A DNA stretch of 64,000 bases from Sulfobacillus sp. (GCA_027309085.1 DAIDDL010000018.1:1-64000), one strand, 5' to 3'. Counted from the stretch's first letter, positions 34,625 through 43,328 are shown. Translations and numbers: made by a program. The notes: generated by a model not told the origin, from the sequence alone.

Positions 34625-35350
34625 GTGGATGCCTTGTATACCGCGGCGGCGGGGCTCTTAACGCAGCACCAGGTGCTGCAGGAGGCCGCTGGCAATATTG
34701 CCAATCAGAATTCCTTGGGGTACCTGGCCCAGACTACGCAGGTTGTCGGATTTCTCCCGCAGACGGTGCTGGCCCAGGGGCCCCTGTCAACGCATGCCAT
34801 CGGGCAGGTGATCTCTTCCCAGGCAGTCCTGTCCCAGTACAATGTCTCCCCGGGGACATTGCGCATGACGGGAGAACCGGCTGACCTGGCGATTTCGGGC
34901 AGCGGCTTCTTTGCCGTGCGCACCCCGGCTGGGCTGGCCTACACCCAGGACGGGCGCTTCCATCAAGACGCGAAAGGCCAGCTGGTCACGGCGGCCGGAG
35001 ACCTTGTGCTGCTGGCTTCCGGCAAGCCGGTCACACTGGCGCCGGGGCCGTTTGATGTGAGCTCAGCCGGAGCGGTGACGCAAAATGGGGTGGCCCTGGG
35101 GACGCTGGCGCTGGCCGACCTGCCCGCGGCGGGGATGAAAAGTCTGGGCTCAGGTTTGTATCAGGCGCCTGTGGCGCTGCCCTTTACGGGGAACGTGGTG
35201 CAAGGAGCTGTCAACACCTCCAATGGCAGCATGACACAGGAAACCGTTGGGCTGATGCAGGCCGAGGAAGCGTACCAGTCTCTGACCAGTCTGGTCAACG
35301 AAGAAAGCACCCGCCTGAAAACCGCGGGGGCCCTCGGTGTCTTGGGATAA
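34625..35350 (+). CDS. flhO: Flagellar rod protein, FlgF/FlhO-like
   Basis: This 241-residue protein has a rod-protein N-terminus (MDALYTAAAGLLTQHQVLQE, AAGNIANQNSLGYLA), the central GSGFFAVRTPAGLAYTQDGR block, and the C-terminal TVGLMQAEEAYQSLTSLVNE. This resembles FlgF/FlgG-type distal rod proteins called FlhO/FlhP in Bacillus. GTG 34625 follows TAGGAGGT. Confidence 0.88.
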   Translation: MDALYTAAAGLLTQHQVLQEAAGNIANQNSLGYLAQTTQVVGFLPQTVLAQGPLSTHAIGQVISSQAVLSQYNVSPGTLRMTGEPADLAISGSGFFAVRTPAGLAYTQDGRFHQDAKGQLVTAAGDLVLLASGKPVTLAPGPFDVSSAGAVTQNGVALGTLALADLPAAGMKSLGSGLYQAPVALPFTGNVVQGAVNTSNGSMTQETVGLMQAEEAYQSLTSLVNEESTRLKTAGALGVLG

Positions 35351-35388
35351 ACCCGGACCATAGCAGAAGAGCCAAAGGAGGAGCGCTA

Positions 35389-36165
35389 TTGTTCAGTGTA
35401 CTGCACGCCGCTCAGAGCGGAATGACAGCCAGCAATCTCTGGCTGAATGCGATTTCGAGCAATATGGCGAACAGCCAGACCCCCGGTTACGGGCAGCGTC
35501 TGGTGGAGTTCAGCGCTAGTGCGGATGTCGCCAGCCGGCCCGCCGGGCGCACGGTGGGGGCGCAGACGGTGCAGCCGGCCTTAGGCTACACCCCCGGGGC
35601 ATTTATGACTCAAGACGCGCCGTCGTTTGGATCCCAGATTATTTCGGCGTCCGGCGCCCACAACGTGGCCATCAACGGGGCAGGATTTCTTGTGGTGAAG
35701 ACCTCGAGCGGCAAGCTCGCCTATACCCGGGACGGCAGCTTGCAGACAGACGCCAAGGGTCAAATCGGGCTGCCGGGCGGGAGTCTCCTGGAGCCGCCGG
35801 TCACCGTGCCCCCGGGCGAGAGCTGGCAGGTGGCGCCAGACGGCGCGGTCATGGCCGGCCCGGCTGGCCAAGCCATGAAACCTATCGGCAAGGTGGCCGT
35901 CGCGCTGATTCCCAACCCGGAGGGCATGGTCAGTGTGGGCAGCAATCTCTACCAGCTGTCTCCGGCTTCCGGGCCCGCTGTGGCGGCTGCGCCGGGCACG
36001 GCCGGGCGCGGGCTTTTGGAGACGGGGGCGCTGAACGGGAGCGGGGTCAGTCTGGCATCGCAGATGGTGGATATGATTCAGGCGCAGACCGCCTACTCGG
36101 TCAGCGCCAAGGTGATTGCTGTCCAGGAAACCTTAAGCAAAGGGCTGACCCAGATTGTGACCTAA
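35389..36165 (+). CDS. flhP: Flagellar rod protein, FlgG/FlhP-like
   Basis: This 258-residue protein begins FSVLHAAQSGMTASNLWLNA with ISSNMANSQTPGYGQ. It has INGAGFLVVKTSSGKLAYTR and the C-terminal SLASQMVDMIQAQTAYSVSA. It is the second of a pair of distal rod-type proteins, with TTG 35389 after AAAGGAGGAG. Its stop overlaps the stop of the convergent transglycosylase gene by four bases. Confidence 0.88.
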   Translation: MFSVLHAAQSGMTASNLWLNAISSNMANSQTPGYGQRLVEFSASADVASRPAGRTVGAQTVQPALGYTPGAFMTQDAPSFGSQIISASGAHNVAINGAGFLVVKTSSGKLAYTRDGSLQTDAKGQIGLPGGSLLEPPVTVPPGESWQVAPDGAVMAGPAGQAMKPIGKVAVALIPNPEGMVSVGSNLYQLSPASGPAVAAAPGTAGRGLLETGALNGSGVSLASQMVDMIQAQTAYSVSAKVIAVQETLSKGLTQIVT

Positions 36166-36725
36166 GTGTTTTCGGTCGGACTGGTGAGGGACTGATAGGC
36201 TCCGAGAACCTTTTGCACGTACTGCTGGGTCTGCTGGTAGGGCGGGATGCCCCCGAAATGGTCCACCGCCCCAGGCCCGGCATTATAGGCCGCCACGGCC
36301 AGCGGCAGGTCGCCGTGAAAGGTGTCCACCAGGCTCTTCAGGTATTCGGCGCCTCCCATAATGTTCTGCCCGGCATTGTACGGGTCGACGCCTAAAGAGT
36401 CGGCTGTCTGGGGCATGAGCTGCATCACGCCGATGGCGCCCGCAGAGCTGACGGCGGCCGGATTCCCGCCCGACTCGACGGTGGCCACCGCTTTCAGCAG
36501 GGCCGGGGACAGCCCGGTGCTGGCCGCCGCCTGCTGGATAAAGCTGTCAATGGACGCGGGCACATGGGAAGACGTGTCCGGTGTGCTGGCGGGACCGGGC
36601 GGTGAGCCTGGCGGAGTGTCCTGAGCGGACGCCAGCAGCGCCGCAAACGGACTGGCCCCGGTATTGCTGGGGGTGAATTCATTGAAAAACAGGGTTTCCA
36701 GAGCCCAAAACAGTAATGGTTCCAT
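36162..36725 (-). CDS. Lytic transglycosylase (SLT domain)
   Basis: This 187-residue protein has a Pro/Ser-rich linker after residue ~40 and a C-terminal goose-type lysozyme/SLT domain: the catalytic Glu in LLKAVATVESGGNPAAVSSA, GAIGVMQLMPQTADSLGV, NIMGGAEYLKSL and AVAAYNAGPGAVDHFGGIPP. It cleaves peptidoglycan, probably to let the rod pass; such enzymes replace the muramidase domain of FlgJ. No clear signal peptide is seen, so export might be by the flagellar apparatus (inference). AAGGAGGG precedes the ATG. Confidence 0.88.
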   Translation of the reverse strand: MEPLLFWALETLFFNEFTPSNTGASPFAALLASAQDTPPGSPPGPASTPDTSSHVPASIDSFIQQAAASTGLSPALLKAVATVESGGNPAAVSSAGAIGVMQLMPQTADSLGVDPYNAGQNIMGGAEYLKSLVDTFHGDLPLAVAAYNAGPGAVDHFGGIPPYQQTQQYVQKVLGAYQSLTSPTENT

Positions 36726-36812
36726 TGTGCAAGGTACCCTCCTTGCTTTCAGTGTACAGGCAGCGGGGAGAAATCCGGCAGAATTAGCGGCATTTTAGGG
36801 AGGATTTCATGG

Positions 36813-37289
36813 ATGAAAAAGCTTTTGGTGTTTGTTCTGGTTTTTATTCTGGGAGCGGGGGCGGGGGCGGCCGCTTTGATATTTGGGAAGCCGTCCCTTT
36901 TGAGCCACACACCCAAGCCGGTTGTGGAAGCTCTGCCCTATAATCCGCTGACGGCCATTCCCGTCACAGAATCGGGAATCCAGAGCAATCTGGGCAGCTC
37001 GGGCCACTATGTGAGCTTTAATCTGGAATTTGACGTGGCCCTGCCTGCTTTAACGGCCCAGGGAGGCACGAAGGTGGAAGCGGCCGGGGGCAGCGGGACG
37101 GGATCGACCGTGCTGGATGCCAAAATCCGCAATGATTTGATCAATCTGGCGCGCAGCACGCCGTATCATGAGTTCACCACGTCGGGTGGACTGTCCACCT
37201 TCAAAGTGCAGGTCAAGACCGTGCTCGAGTCTGTTTTTGGCCCGGGCACGGTAGGCCCCGTGTATTTTTCGTCGCTCATGACGCAATAG
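36813..37289 (+). CDS. fliL: Flagellar basal body-associated protein FliL
   Basis: This 158-residue protein has one N-terminal membrane segment (KKLLVFVLVFILGAGAGAAA) and a periplasmic domain with YVSFNLEFDVALP, then the conserved LDAKIRNDLINLARSTPYHEF and the final VYFSSLMTQ. FliL encircles and supports the stator. ATG 36813 follows GGGAGGA. Confidence 0.88.
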   Translation: MKKLLVFVLVFILGAGAGAAALIFGKPSLLSHTPKPVVEALPYNPLTAIPVTESGIQSNLGSSGHYVSFNLEFDVALPALTAQGGTKVEAAGGSGTGSTVLDAKIRNDLINLARSTPYHEFTTSGGLSTFKVQVKTVLESVFGPGTVGPVYFSSLMTQ

Positions 37290-37338
37290 CTTCTGGCCAT
37301 GCAAGGACAAGCGCCTGATTTCGGAGAGGATGGGCAAC

Positions 37339-38259
37339 GTGGGACTAGTGAAAGATCTTAAGGAAGTGCGGCCCTATGATTTCCAGCGCCCGCACCAGCT
37401 TAGCCGGCTGCAGCTTGATGCCATTACCCTGATGATGGAGTCTTACTTGCGCATGGCCTCCAACTTTCTGTCGACGTACCTGCGCACTCCTGTGCAAGTG
37501 CAGCATATCAGCACCGAGCAGATGCCCTACGAACAGTATGTGGAGACCGTGGCCATCCCCAGCGTGCTGGCTCTGTTTACCATCAACCAGTCCGGGTCCG
37601 GTCTCTTTGAAAGTTCTCCGGAAGTCACGCTGGCGATGATTGACCGGGCCCTTGGGGGCCCGGGCTCCGCGCATTTTCCGAACCGTGAGCTGACGGAAAT
37701 TGAGCAGACGATCTACCGCCGGATTATGGAGCGCCTGTTGAGCCTGCTGAGCCAGAACTGGTCCTCTCTCATGCCCTTTGAAGCGCTGGTGGATGCCATC
37801 GAATACAACCCGGCATTTACCCAGGTGGCATCGGAAGGGGATCTGGTGGTGGTGCAGCAGCAGCAGATCACCATTGACAGCCACAAGGGGAAACTGTCTT
37901 GGGTGTGGCCCTATCCCGCTATCCAGCCGTTTGCGATGCTTTTGGGCCGCCACGCTCTGGGCCGCGAAGATGACCAGGAGATTTTGCCCCGGCCGCAGGA
38001 GATGCTGCGGCATGTCAGTCACGTGCAAATTGCAGCGGACGTAGTGCTGGGACGCACTGCCCTCACTTTAGGGGAATTTCACCAGCTGAAAGCCGGTGAC
38101 GTCGTGGTGCTCAAAAACCGCTACGACCAGCCCCTGGTCATGACATTGGCCACGCAGGAAAAATTTCAGGTGCTGGCGGGGAGAATGGGCGGCCATTTGG
38201 CGGCGCGCATCACCGCCCGCATTGAAGACAAGGAGGACAGTGATGGCGGAGAGCAATAG
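37339..38259 (+). CDS. fliM: Flagellar motor switch protein FliM, lacking the CheY-P peptide
   Basis: This protein of about 306 residues has the FliM start of the middle domain, VRPYDFQRPHQLSRLQLDAI, then SYLRMASNFLSTYLRTPVQV and a C-terminal SpoA domain ending at about residue 290. The usual N-terminal CheY-P-binding peptide (LSQ-E-ID-LL) is missing: only ~10 residues precede KEVRPYDF. GGAGAGG touches ATG 37330, so GTG 37339 is preferred. fliN follows with a 17-base overlap. Confidence 0.92.
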   Translation: MGLVKDLKEVRPYDFQRPHQLSRLQLDAITLMMESYLRMASNFLSTYLRTPVQVQHISTEQMPYEQYVETVAIPSVLALFTINQSGSGLFESSPEVTLAMIDRALGGPGSAHFPNRELTEIEQTIYRRIMERLLSLLSQNWSSLMPFEALVDAIEYNPAFTQVASEGDLVVVQQQQITIDSHKGKLSWVWPYPAIQPFAMLLGRHALGREDDQEILPRPQEMLRHVSHVQIAADVVLGRTALTLGEFHQLKAGDVVVLKNRYDQPLVMTLATQEKFQVLAGRMGGHLAARITARIEDKEDSDGGEQ

Positions 38260-38656
38260 CCGGCTGACGGCGGAGGAACTGGAAGCACTGACTCACGGTT
38301 TGGGGGACCATGCCGATGTGGAGGCCAGACCAGTCGAGTTTGCAGAGCTGCAGGGGTCTGTGGTCGCCAAACCGCCCTCTGGCAGCATGGATTTCTTGTG
38401 GGATGTGCCCATGGAGGTGGAAGTGGTGCTGGGCTCCAGCTCCCTCTCGGTGCAGGATGTGCTGGAGATGGGGCCGGGATCTGTAGTGGAACTGGACCGG
38501 GCTTACGGGGAACCCGTCGACGTCTATCTCAACGGGCGTGTAGTGGCGCGGGGGGAAGTGGTCATTGTGGGCGAGCAGTTTGGGGTGAAAATCACCGAAA
38601 TACTCGCTTCAGTCAAGGAGTTGGCTTTGCGGGAGGCTCAGGCTCCAGAGCATTAA
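38243..38656 (+). CDS. fliN: Flagellar motor switch protein FliN
   Basis: This protein of about 137 residues has a C-terminal SpoA domain (MEVEVVLGSSSLSVQDVLEM, GSVVELDRAYGEPVDVYLNG, VVIVGEQFGVKITEIL). The N-terminus (RLTAEELEALTHGL) loosely resembles a CheY-P-binding peptide. The start is at ATG 38243 after AAGGAGGAC. Its 3' end overlaps the convergent csrA by 44 bases. Confidence 0.93.
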   Translation: MAESNSRLTAEELEALTHGLGDHADVEARPVEFAELQGSVVAKPPSGSMDFLWDVPMEVEVVLGSSSLSVQDVLEMGPGSVVELDRAYGEPVDVYLNGRVVARGEVVIVGEQFGVKITEILASVKELALREAQAPEH

Positions 38657-38855
38657 GGTCCTCGGGTGATACCGACTGGGCAGCCATGGCATTTTCCCTC
38701 TGAGCGCGGAAGAGCTCTTCGCGCATGACACTGACTGCGCGGGGAGCTTCAATCCCCAGCTTCACCTGATCGCCTTGCACAGACAATACGACGATGCGGA
38801 TCTCGCCGGATCCTATAATGAGCGCTTCATCGGTTTTGCGGCTGAGCACCAGCAT
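38613..38855 (-). CDS. csrA: Carbon storage regulator CsrA
   Basis: This 80-residue RNA-binding dimer protein reads MLVLSRKTDEALIIG, IRIVVLSVQGDQVKLGIEAP and VMREELF; Leu4 and Arg44-type binding residues are in place. CsrA blocks ribosome access on flagellin mRNA and is antagonised by FliW, encoded just upstream. The extra C-terminal tail (EDLNALEPEPPAKPTP) is longer than usual. Confidence 0.96.
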   Translation of the reverse strand: MLVLSRKTDEALIIGSGEIRIVVLSVQGDQVKLGIEAPRAVSVMREELFRAQRENAMAAQSVSPEDLNALEPEPPAKPTP

Positions 38856-39294
38856 CTGACTTGTCCTCCCCTGTCAAGGGATATCGATATGAATAGGGTA
38901 AGGATAACACAAATTGGCCGCCATGCCGCGTCTGGCGGTTGATGATGAGCGGACTTTTCAGGTTGGCCGTGGCTTCCAGCGCGCCTTGGGCTGACCGGGA
39001 CACCGTGCAGATGCACAAGACGGCCCAGGACTGGGGGTCCCCCAGATCCGGCAGCTCGTCGAGAGGGAGGGTATAGTCCGGGTCGAAGGTCAGGGGGTCG
39101 ATGACAATAAATGCCAGCGCCGGGTCCGTGACCGACTGCAGGTACAGGAAGGGGCTGTCCGCCCGGTGCGGCAGCAGGACGTACTCCTTTGCTTGGGAAA
39201 ATCCGAGAATATCATAGTCCATGACCAGGATGTCCTTTGCGGAGATGGTGATCTCTCCGTGAAAGCGGGTGCGGATGGTATTTTCAGTAATCAT
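38827..39294 (-). CDS. fliW: Flagellar assembly factor FliW
   Basis: This protein of about 155 residues has ITISAKDILVMDYDILGFSQ, FLYLQSVTDPALAFIVIDPL, and LKSPLIINRQTRHGGQFVL, the FliW family core. It binds CsrA and flagellin to couple translation to assembly. ATG 39294 lies nine bases after AAGGGAG. It overlaps csrA by 29 bases. Confidence 0.93.
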   Translation of the reverse strand: MITENTIRTRFHGEITISAKDILVMDYDILGFSQAKEYVLLPHRADSPFLYLQSVTDPALAFIVIDPLTFDPDYTLPLDELPDLGDPQSWAVLCICTVSRSAQGALEATANLKSPLIINRQTRHGGQFVLSLPYSYRYPLTGEDKSDAGAQPQNR

Positions 39295-39334
39295 CAAAGC
39301 CACTCCCTTGCGTCTGGGTGTTGTGTGGATTCCC

Positions 39335-40552
39335 TTATGGGTGAATATAGTTGAGCAGCGAGACGGACAGAATTTGGGCGCCGCTCTGCAAGGCCGCCTG
39401 GTAGGCTTGTTCCTCCTGCGTCAGCTGGACCGTCACGGCCGTCATATTGGCCCCCGAGACCTGGGCGATGGTCTGGTTGAGGTTTTGCGCCAGGGTCGTC
39501 AGCTGGCCCTGAGCCTGGGTGACGCGCTGCATGCGCCCACCCACGATGCTCTGGGCGGTGGAGAGGTAGCCTTCATCAGTCTGCAGCGCGGGCAGCATGG
39601 CCTGGCTGGCAGATGCCCCTCCTGTTATGGCCTGAGCCAGCTGACCGAGGGCGCTGTAGGCGGTTTGCAGATAATTGGAGCCAGTGGGCTGCCCAGCGTT
39701 TTCGTTGCCAGTCAGGTTGATGGTGACCTGGGCATTTTGCCCGATTTGAAATACGGTAGGCTGACCGGCAGAAGGCAAAACCGTTTCGCTCAGAGGGGTG
39801 AGGCCGCTGGAATTTATGGTGGAAACTGTCCCGGCGGCGTTGCTCGTGGCGGATGTGACAGAGGCCCCCGCAAGCGGCATGGTGGCGCTCGAGGAAAGGG
39901 TGGTAGTGCTTCCCGTTGGGAGCGTGATGGTGGTGCCCGGCGGCAGGGTGAGGGAGGTGCCCGATGTCGGCATCGCGGTGGAAGATGGCGGGGGCGTAAT
40001 GACCGCTCCCGGAACAAGAGTGATGGCCGCTCCCGCAGTGGAGGTGATGGTAGTACCCGACGGCAGCATGATGGAGGAGACGGTATAGCCGGCAGGCATG
40101 CTGCTGGGTGCAGGCGGCACGGGTGCCGTTTGGCTGCTGTATCCCCCGAAGATGTAGGTGCCTTCATATTGGGTGTTGAGCAGCTGCCCAAAGGATGTCT
40201 GCGCCTGCTGGACTTCCTGGGCCAAGGCATTACGGTCGGTGGAGGTCAGGCTGTTGCTGGAGGCTTGCACGGTGACGGACAGCATCGTCTGCCACAGCTG
40301 CTGCATGTTTTGCAAAGCGCCGCTGGTCACGTCCAGCCAGTTTTGGGCAGAAGTGGCTGCCGTGCTGTAGGCGGTGGTCTCGGTGAGAGCCGCGTTGAGA
40401 CTCATGGTGCTGGTGACCGCCTGGGGATTGTCTGAAGGCACCTGAAAGCTCTGGCCCGTCGATTCTTCCTCCTGCAGCTGGTTGATGGTCTGATACTGGG
40501 TCTGCATGTTTTGCAGCAAACTGTTCCGGATGGTGATGGGTGTGACCTGCAT
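39335..40552 (-). CDS. flgL: Flagellar hook-associated protein 3 FlgL, with Thr/Pro-rich insert
   Basis: This 405-residue protein has a flagellin-like N-terminus (TIRNSLLQNMQTQYQTINQL, then FQVPSDNPQAVTSTM) and C-terminus (LTQEEQAYQAALQSGAQILS). Between them, about residues 140-250, is a low-complexity stretch full of Thr, Pro, Ser and Val with short imperfect repeats such as LPPGTTITLPTGSTTTL. Typical FlgLs are nearer 300 residues. GAGGAGGGCACATC precedes the ATG. Confidence 0.9.
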   Translation of the reverse strand: MQVTPITIRNSLLQNMQTQYQTINQLQEEESTGQSFQVPSDNPQAVTSTMSLNAALTETTAYSTAATSAQNWLDVTSGALQNMQQLWQTMLSVTVQASSNSLTSTDRNALAQEVQQAQTSFGQLLNTQYEGTYIFGGYSSQTAPVPPAPSSMPAGYTVSSIMLPSGTTITSTAGAAITLVPGAVITPPPSSTAMPTSGTSLTLPPGTTITLPTGSTTTLSSSATMPLAGASVTSATSNAAGTVSTINSSGLTPLSETVLPSAGQPTVFQIGQNAQVTINLTGNENAGQPTGSNYLQTAYSALGQLAQAITGGASASQAMLPALQTDEGYLSTAQSIVGGRMQRVTQAQGQLTTLAQNLNQTIAQVSGANMTAVTVQLTQEEQAYQAALQSGAQILSVSLLNYIHP

Positions 40553-40571
40553 GATGTGCCCTCCTCAAAAA

Positions 40572-42026
40572 TTAGCTGACGGCAGCCAGCAAGCTGGCCA
40601 TTGTCGACTGTTCCACACTGACGAGCTGAGCGGCGGCCTGGTAGCTCTGCTGTTCCTGAATCAGATTGGCGGACTGCTCATTCACATCCACGCCGGTCGC
40701 CGATTCCTGGGCATTTTGCAAGGAGCTCAGAGTGGTCTGGGCGCTGGTGTACTGATTGCTGGCGTGCTGGCCGTCGTTTCCGACTTGTCCGACCAGATTG
40801 GTGAAGTACTGGCTGAAAGTCACTCCGGGTGTTGTGGTGTCAAGGCTGCCAGTCGTGGGTGACATCTCCGGGCTGCCGATCTGGTTGGCAATATCCAGCG
40901 CGTTGCTGCCGTCTCCCGGCGCGTTAGGACTGGAGGCGGCCGCCACGTTTTGTGAAGTCATCAAGGGGGAGACCTCTATGGTGGACGCTGTGACAGGAGC
41001 CGCTGTCGACGACGAGGACGTAAAGAAGGCAGCGCCCTTCGTCGAGCTGTTCAACGTGTACCCCGCCTGCTGCTGGGTGTTGACCGCCTGAGCCAGGGAA
41101 CTGGCGAGATCATTGAGCGAGGCGAGGTATCCCGGCAGGGTCTGATTGCCGGCCATCAGAAGGCCGGCCGTCAGAAGGCCGGCCAATTCACCATTTTGCA
41201 GACCTGTAGAAGAGGTGAGCACTTGCCCCGGATTATCACGGAACGCCACTGCGTCCACACCGTAGGCTGTGGTGGGGGCGCTGGTCACCAGGCTGTGCGC
41301 TGTCTGGTTGACCACTAGGGCATTGCTGCCCAGATAGATGTTGACGCTCTGGTCAGGGCTCACGGTGTAGGAGATATTGACCAGTTTGCTCAGCTGGTTC
41401 ATCAGCGTTCCCCGCTGGTCGAGCAGCGTGTCCGCGGAACCGCCGGAGCCGGTGACGGTGGTGATCTGGCTGTTGAGCTTCGCAATCTGGGTGGTCAGGG
41501 TGTTCACTTTCTGCACGGTATTGACCACCGATTGGTTGATATTCTGAATTTCGCCTGTGATCTGGCTGGACATGCTGTTAAACGTACTGGCGAGAGACTG
41601 GCCCTGATCGACCACGGCCTGGCGTGCAGACAGGCTTGACGGTGTCTGGGACAAGGTCAGCCAGGAATTGAAGAAGGCGCTCATAGCCTCGGACAGGCCG
41701 CTGGAGGACGGCTCATGGAACACGTTTTGGATCTGTGACAAACTGGTGTTGAGGCTGTCCCAGTAACCGGTGGACCCTTGCTGGGTGCGGACGCTGCGCG
41801 AGAGAAACGCATTGGAGGCCCGGGTGATGGCGTCGACGCTGACTCCCTGCCCCTGCAAAGAGCCGTCAAGCTGCGACGAAGGGATGGGCGGCGTCTCAAC
41901 AAGATTGGCTGTTTCATTTTGGTAGCCGGTGGTGGTCGAGTTGGCGAGATTGTTCCCGGTCACTTCCATCGCCAGCTGCTGTGCGGACAGGCTGCGGCCG
42001 GCGATATTCAGAATCATAAACGACAC
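40572..42026 (-). CDS. flgK: Flagellar hook-associated protein 1 FlgK
   Basis: This 484-residue protein has FMILNIAGRSLSAQQLAMEV, TGNNLANSTTTGYQNE, a helical core (LSQTPSSLSARQAVVDQGQS ... LLDQRGTLMNQLSKLVNIS) and the C-terminal VDVNEQSANLIQEQQSYQA. It is the first junction protein between hook and filament. GTG 42026 follows AAGGGGGACG. The operon order is yaaR-flgN-flgK-flgL-fliW-csrA. Confidence 0.95.
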   Translation of the reverse strand: MSFMILNIAGRSLSAQQLAMEVTGNNLANSTTTGYQNETANLVETPPIPSSQLDGSLQGQGVSVDAITRASNAFLSRSVRTQQGSTGYWDSLNTSLSQIQNVFHEPSSSGLSEAMSAFFNSWLTLSQTPSSLSARQAVVDQGQSLASTFNSMSSQITGEIQNINQSVVNTVQKVNTLTTQIAKLNSQITTVTGSGGSADTLLDQRGTLMNQLSKLVNISYTVSPDQSVNIYLGSNALVVNQTAHSLVTSAPTTAYGVDAVAFRDNPGQVLTSSTGLQNGELAGLLTAGLLMAGNQTLPGYLASLNDLASSLAQAVNTQQQAGYTLNSSTKGAAFFTSSSSTAAPVTASTIEVSPLMTSQNVAAASSPNAPGDGSNALDIANQIGSPEMSPTTGSLDTTTPGVTFSQYFTNLVGQVGNDGQHASNQYTSAQTTLSSLQNAQESATGVDVNEQSANLIQEQQSYQAAAQLVSVEQSTMASLLAAVS

Positions 42027-42041
42027 GCGTGCGTCCCCCTT

Positions 42042-42371
42042 CTACAAGTCGATATTGACAGATGACTGCTGGGACTGGCCCAGCAGGGTGAGGACAAAAT
42101 CACAGTAGCCCAACTGGCTTTGCAAAATGGTGCTGAGAAGCTGGGCCCTGGCCTGCCAGTGCTCGGCGTGGCGCCGGATAAGGGCGCGCTCGTCTGCGCT
42201 GAGCGCAGCGATTTCGAGCAGGTGGCGGTTGACGTGAGTCAAGGGGTCGAGCTCATCTTGCAGCAGCTGCAGCAGCTCTGCTGAGTTTCGGCGGGTGGCC
42301 GCCTGAATTTTCTGCTCGGTCAGATCTTCCAGCTCCGTCAAATAATTCATGATTGTATCAAAAACAGCCAT
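42042..42371 (-). CDS. flgN: FlgN-family flagellar chaperone
   Basis: This 109-residue all-helical protein (LEDLTEQKIQAATRRNSAEL, LLQDELDPLTHVNRHLLEIA) lies directly upstream of flgK on the same strand. It matches FlgN size and composition; FlgN escorts FlgK and FlgL to the export gate. AAAGGAGAATTT precedes the ATG. Confidence 0.8.
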   Translation of the reverse strand: MAVFDTIMNYLTELEDLTEQKIQAATRRNSAELLQLLQDELDPLTHVNRHLLEIAALSADERALIRRHAEHWQARAQLLSTILQSQLGYCDFVLTLLGQSQQSSVNIDL

Positions 42372-42395
42372 AAATTCTCCTTTGGTGTCGTCCGC

Positions 42396-42791
42396 TCATA
42401 GCAAAATGTCACACAACAGCCCCCGGATCAGGTCCATGCGCTGCATGACCATGTTGGCCGGAGACCGCCGGATCAGGGCCTGACGGAGATTCTCCAGTTC
42501 GGTCGTGACAGATTTTATCCGGACCATATAGCGAAACCCGCCGGAAGGGGAAAAGTACCCGCCAATCTCTGTCTGGTGTTCCCCCAGCGCCGCTGTCAGA
42601 ATGTCTTTGACCGTCCGGGCGTAAGCGTCAACGGCATCCAGGCTCATCCGGGCCAGCAACTGCTGCTCCTGCCGGTCCAGCCGTGCCCACTGCTGTGACA
42701 TATCCCTAGGCGCAGCAGAGCGTGCGGGTAAGGACGGCGGTTTGGCTGGCCCCGTGTTTATGGAACGTTGAGACAATTTTTGTGCCTGCAT
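42396..42791 (-). CDS. YaaR/DUF327-like protein
   Basis: This 131-residue protein has a basic N-terminal tail and a helical body with DAVDAYARTVKDILTAALGE and a C-terminus RMDLIRGLLCDILL. That resembles the end of DUF327 (YaaR) proteins, which finish with I-x-G-E-I-R-G-L-L-I-D. DUF327 genes in Firmicutes often lie near flagellar or signal genes; the function is not established. No clear ribosome-binding site was seen at ATG 42791. Confidence 0.6.
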   Translation of the reverse strand: MQAQKLSQRSINTGPAKPPSLPARSAAPRDMSQQWARLDRQEQQLLARMSLDAVDAYARTVKDILTAALGEHQTEIGGYFSPSGGFRYMVRIKSVTTELENLRQALIRRSPANMVMQRMDLIRGLLCDILL

Positions 42792-42938
42792 GCTTTTATT
42801 GTACGTGACCCGTCCTAAAAGGACGAAAAATAGCGAAGGTTTACCAAAAAAAGTTTGATGTTTTGGCGGTGCGGGAAGGAAATTGCCTTAAAAATGCAGA
42901 ATTAGGTAAAGACACTCGCCATAAGGGGGATAAAAGTG

Positions 42939-43127
42939 ATGAGGCTAGAGGGTGACCAGCAGATTCTGGAGGATATGCAGAGACTTCAGACGGAACTCGA
43001 CCGAATTTATGCTGTCAGCAATGATTTGCGCAGTGACGAGTTAGCGGCTGTCAGCCATGCGCTTGATGCTTTGCTGGTCCGCTATCTCCGCAGCCAGCCT
43101 CCCGATGCCAAAGATGAAAAGGAATAG
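42939..43127 (+). CDS. Spo0E-like aspartyl phosphatase
   Basis: This 62-residue two-helix protein (EDMQRLQTELDRIYAVSNDL, then LAAVSHALDALLVRYLR) follows the Spo0E pattern of a first helix with L-x-x-x-L-x-x-I and a second with S-x-x-L-D-x-L-I-x-x-Y. The normal S-Q-E-L-D motif reads SHALD here. Spo0E proteins remove phosphate from Spo0A~P and delay sporulation. AAGGGGGATAAAAGTG precedes the ATG. It converges on a second copy that begins right after its stop. Confidence 0.7.
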   Translation: MRLEGDQQILEDMQRLQTELDRIYAVSNDLRSDELAAVSHALDALLVRYLRSQPPDAKDEKE

Positions 43128-43328
43128 CTAAATGGCCCCTTTTTGCGAATGCATTTGCCAGTATTCCTGAACGCGCACGATATACAGGTCAATCTCTTGG
43201 CTGACCGCAAGCACATCGGGGTCCATATTGCCTTTCATCTTGGCCAATGTGCCGAGAACGCCTTGCAGAATGCGGATGTGTTCAATAGCGCGGTGATACT
43301 CCGAGACGTTCTTAAGTGCGGTCTTCAT
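43128..43328 (-). CDS. Second Spo0E-like aspartyl phosphatase
   Basis: This 66-residue protein has helices IEHIRILQGVLGTLAKMKG and VLAVSQEIDLYIVRVQEYW, with the canonical SQEID motif of Spo0E-type phosphatases. TAAAGGAGGGATCGCACC precedes the ATG. It faces the first Spo0E-like gene with stops adjacent and has a strong own promoter inside an inverted repeat at 43361-43400. Confidence 0.75.
   Translation of the reverse strand: MKTALKNVSEYHRAIEHIRILQGVLGTLAKMKGNMDPDVLAVSQEIDLYIVRVQEYWQMHSQKGAI

Noticed and set aside
42811-42830. CGTCC-TAAAA-GGACG hairpin as a terminator
   Set aside because: The stem is only 5 bases, the loop/tail is A-rich on the plus strand, and no gene ends there; it lies upstream of the YaaR-like gene instead.
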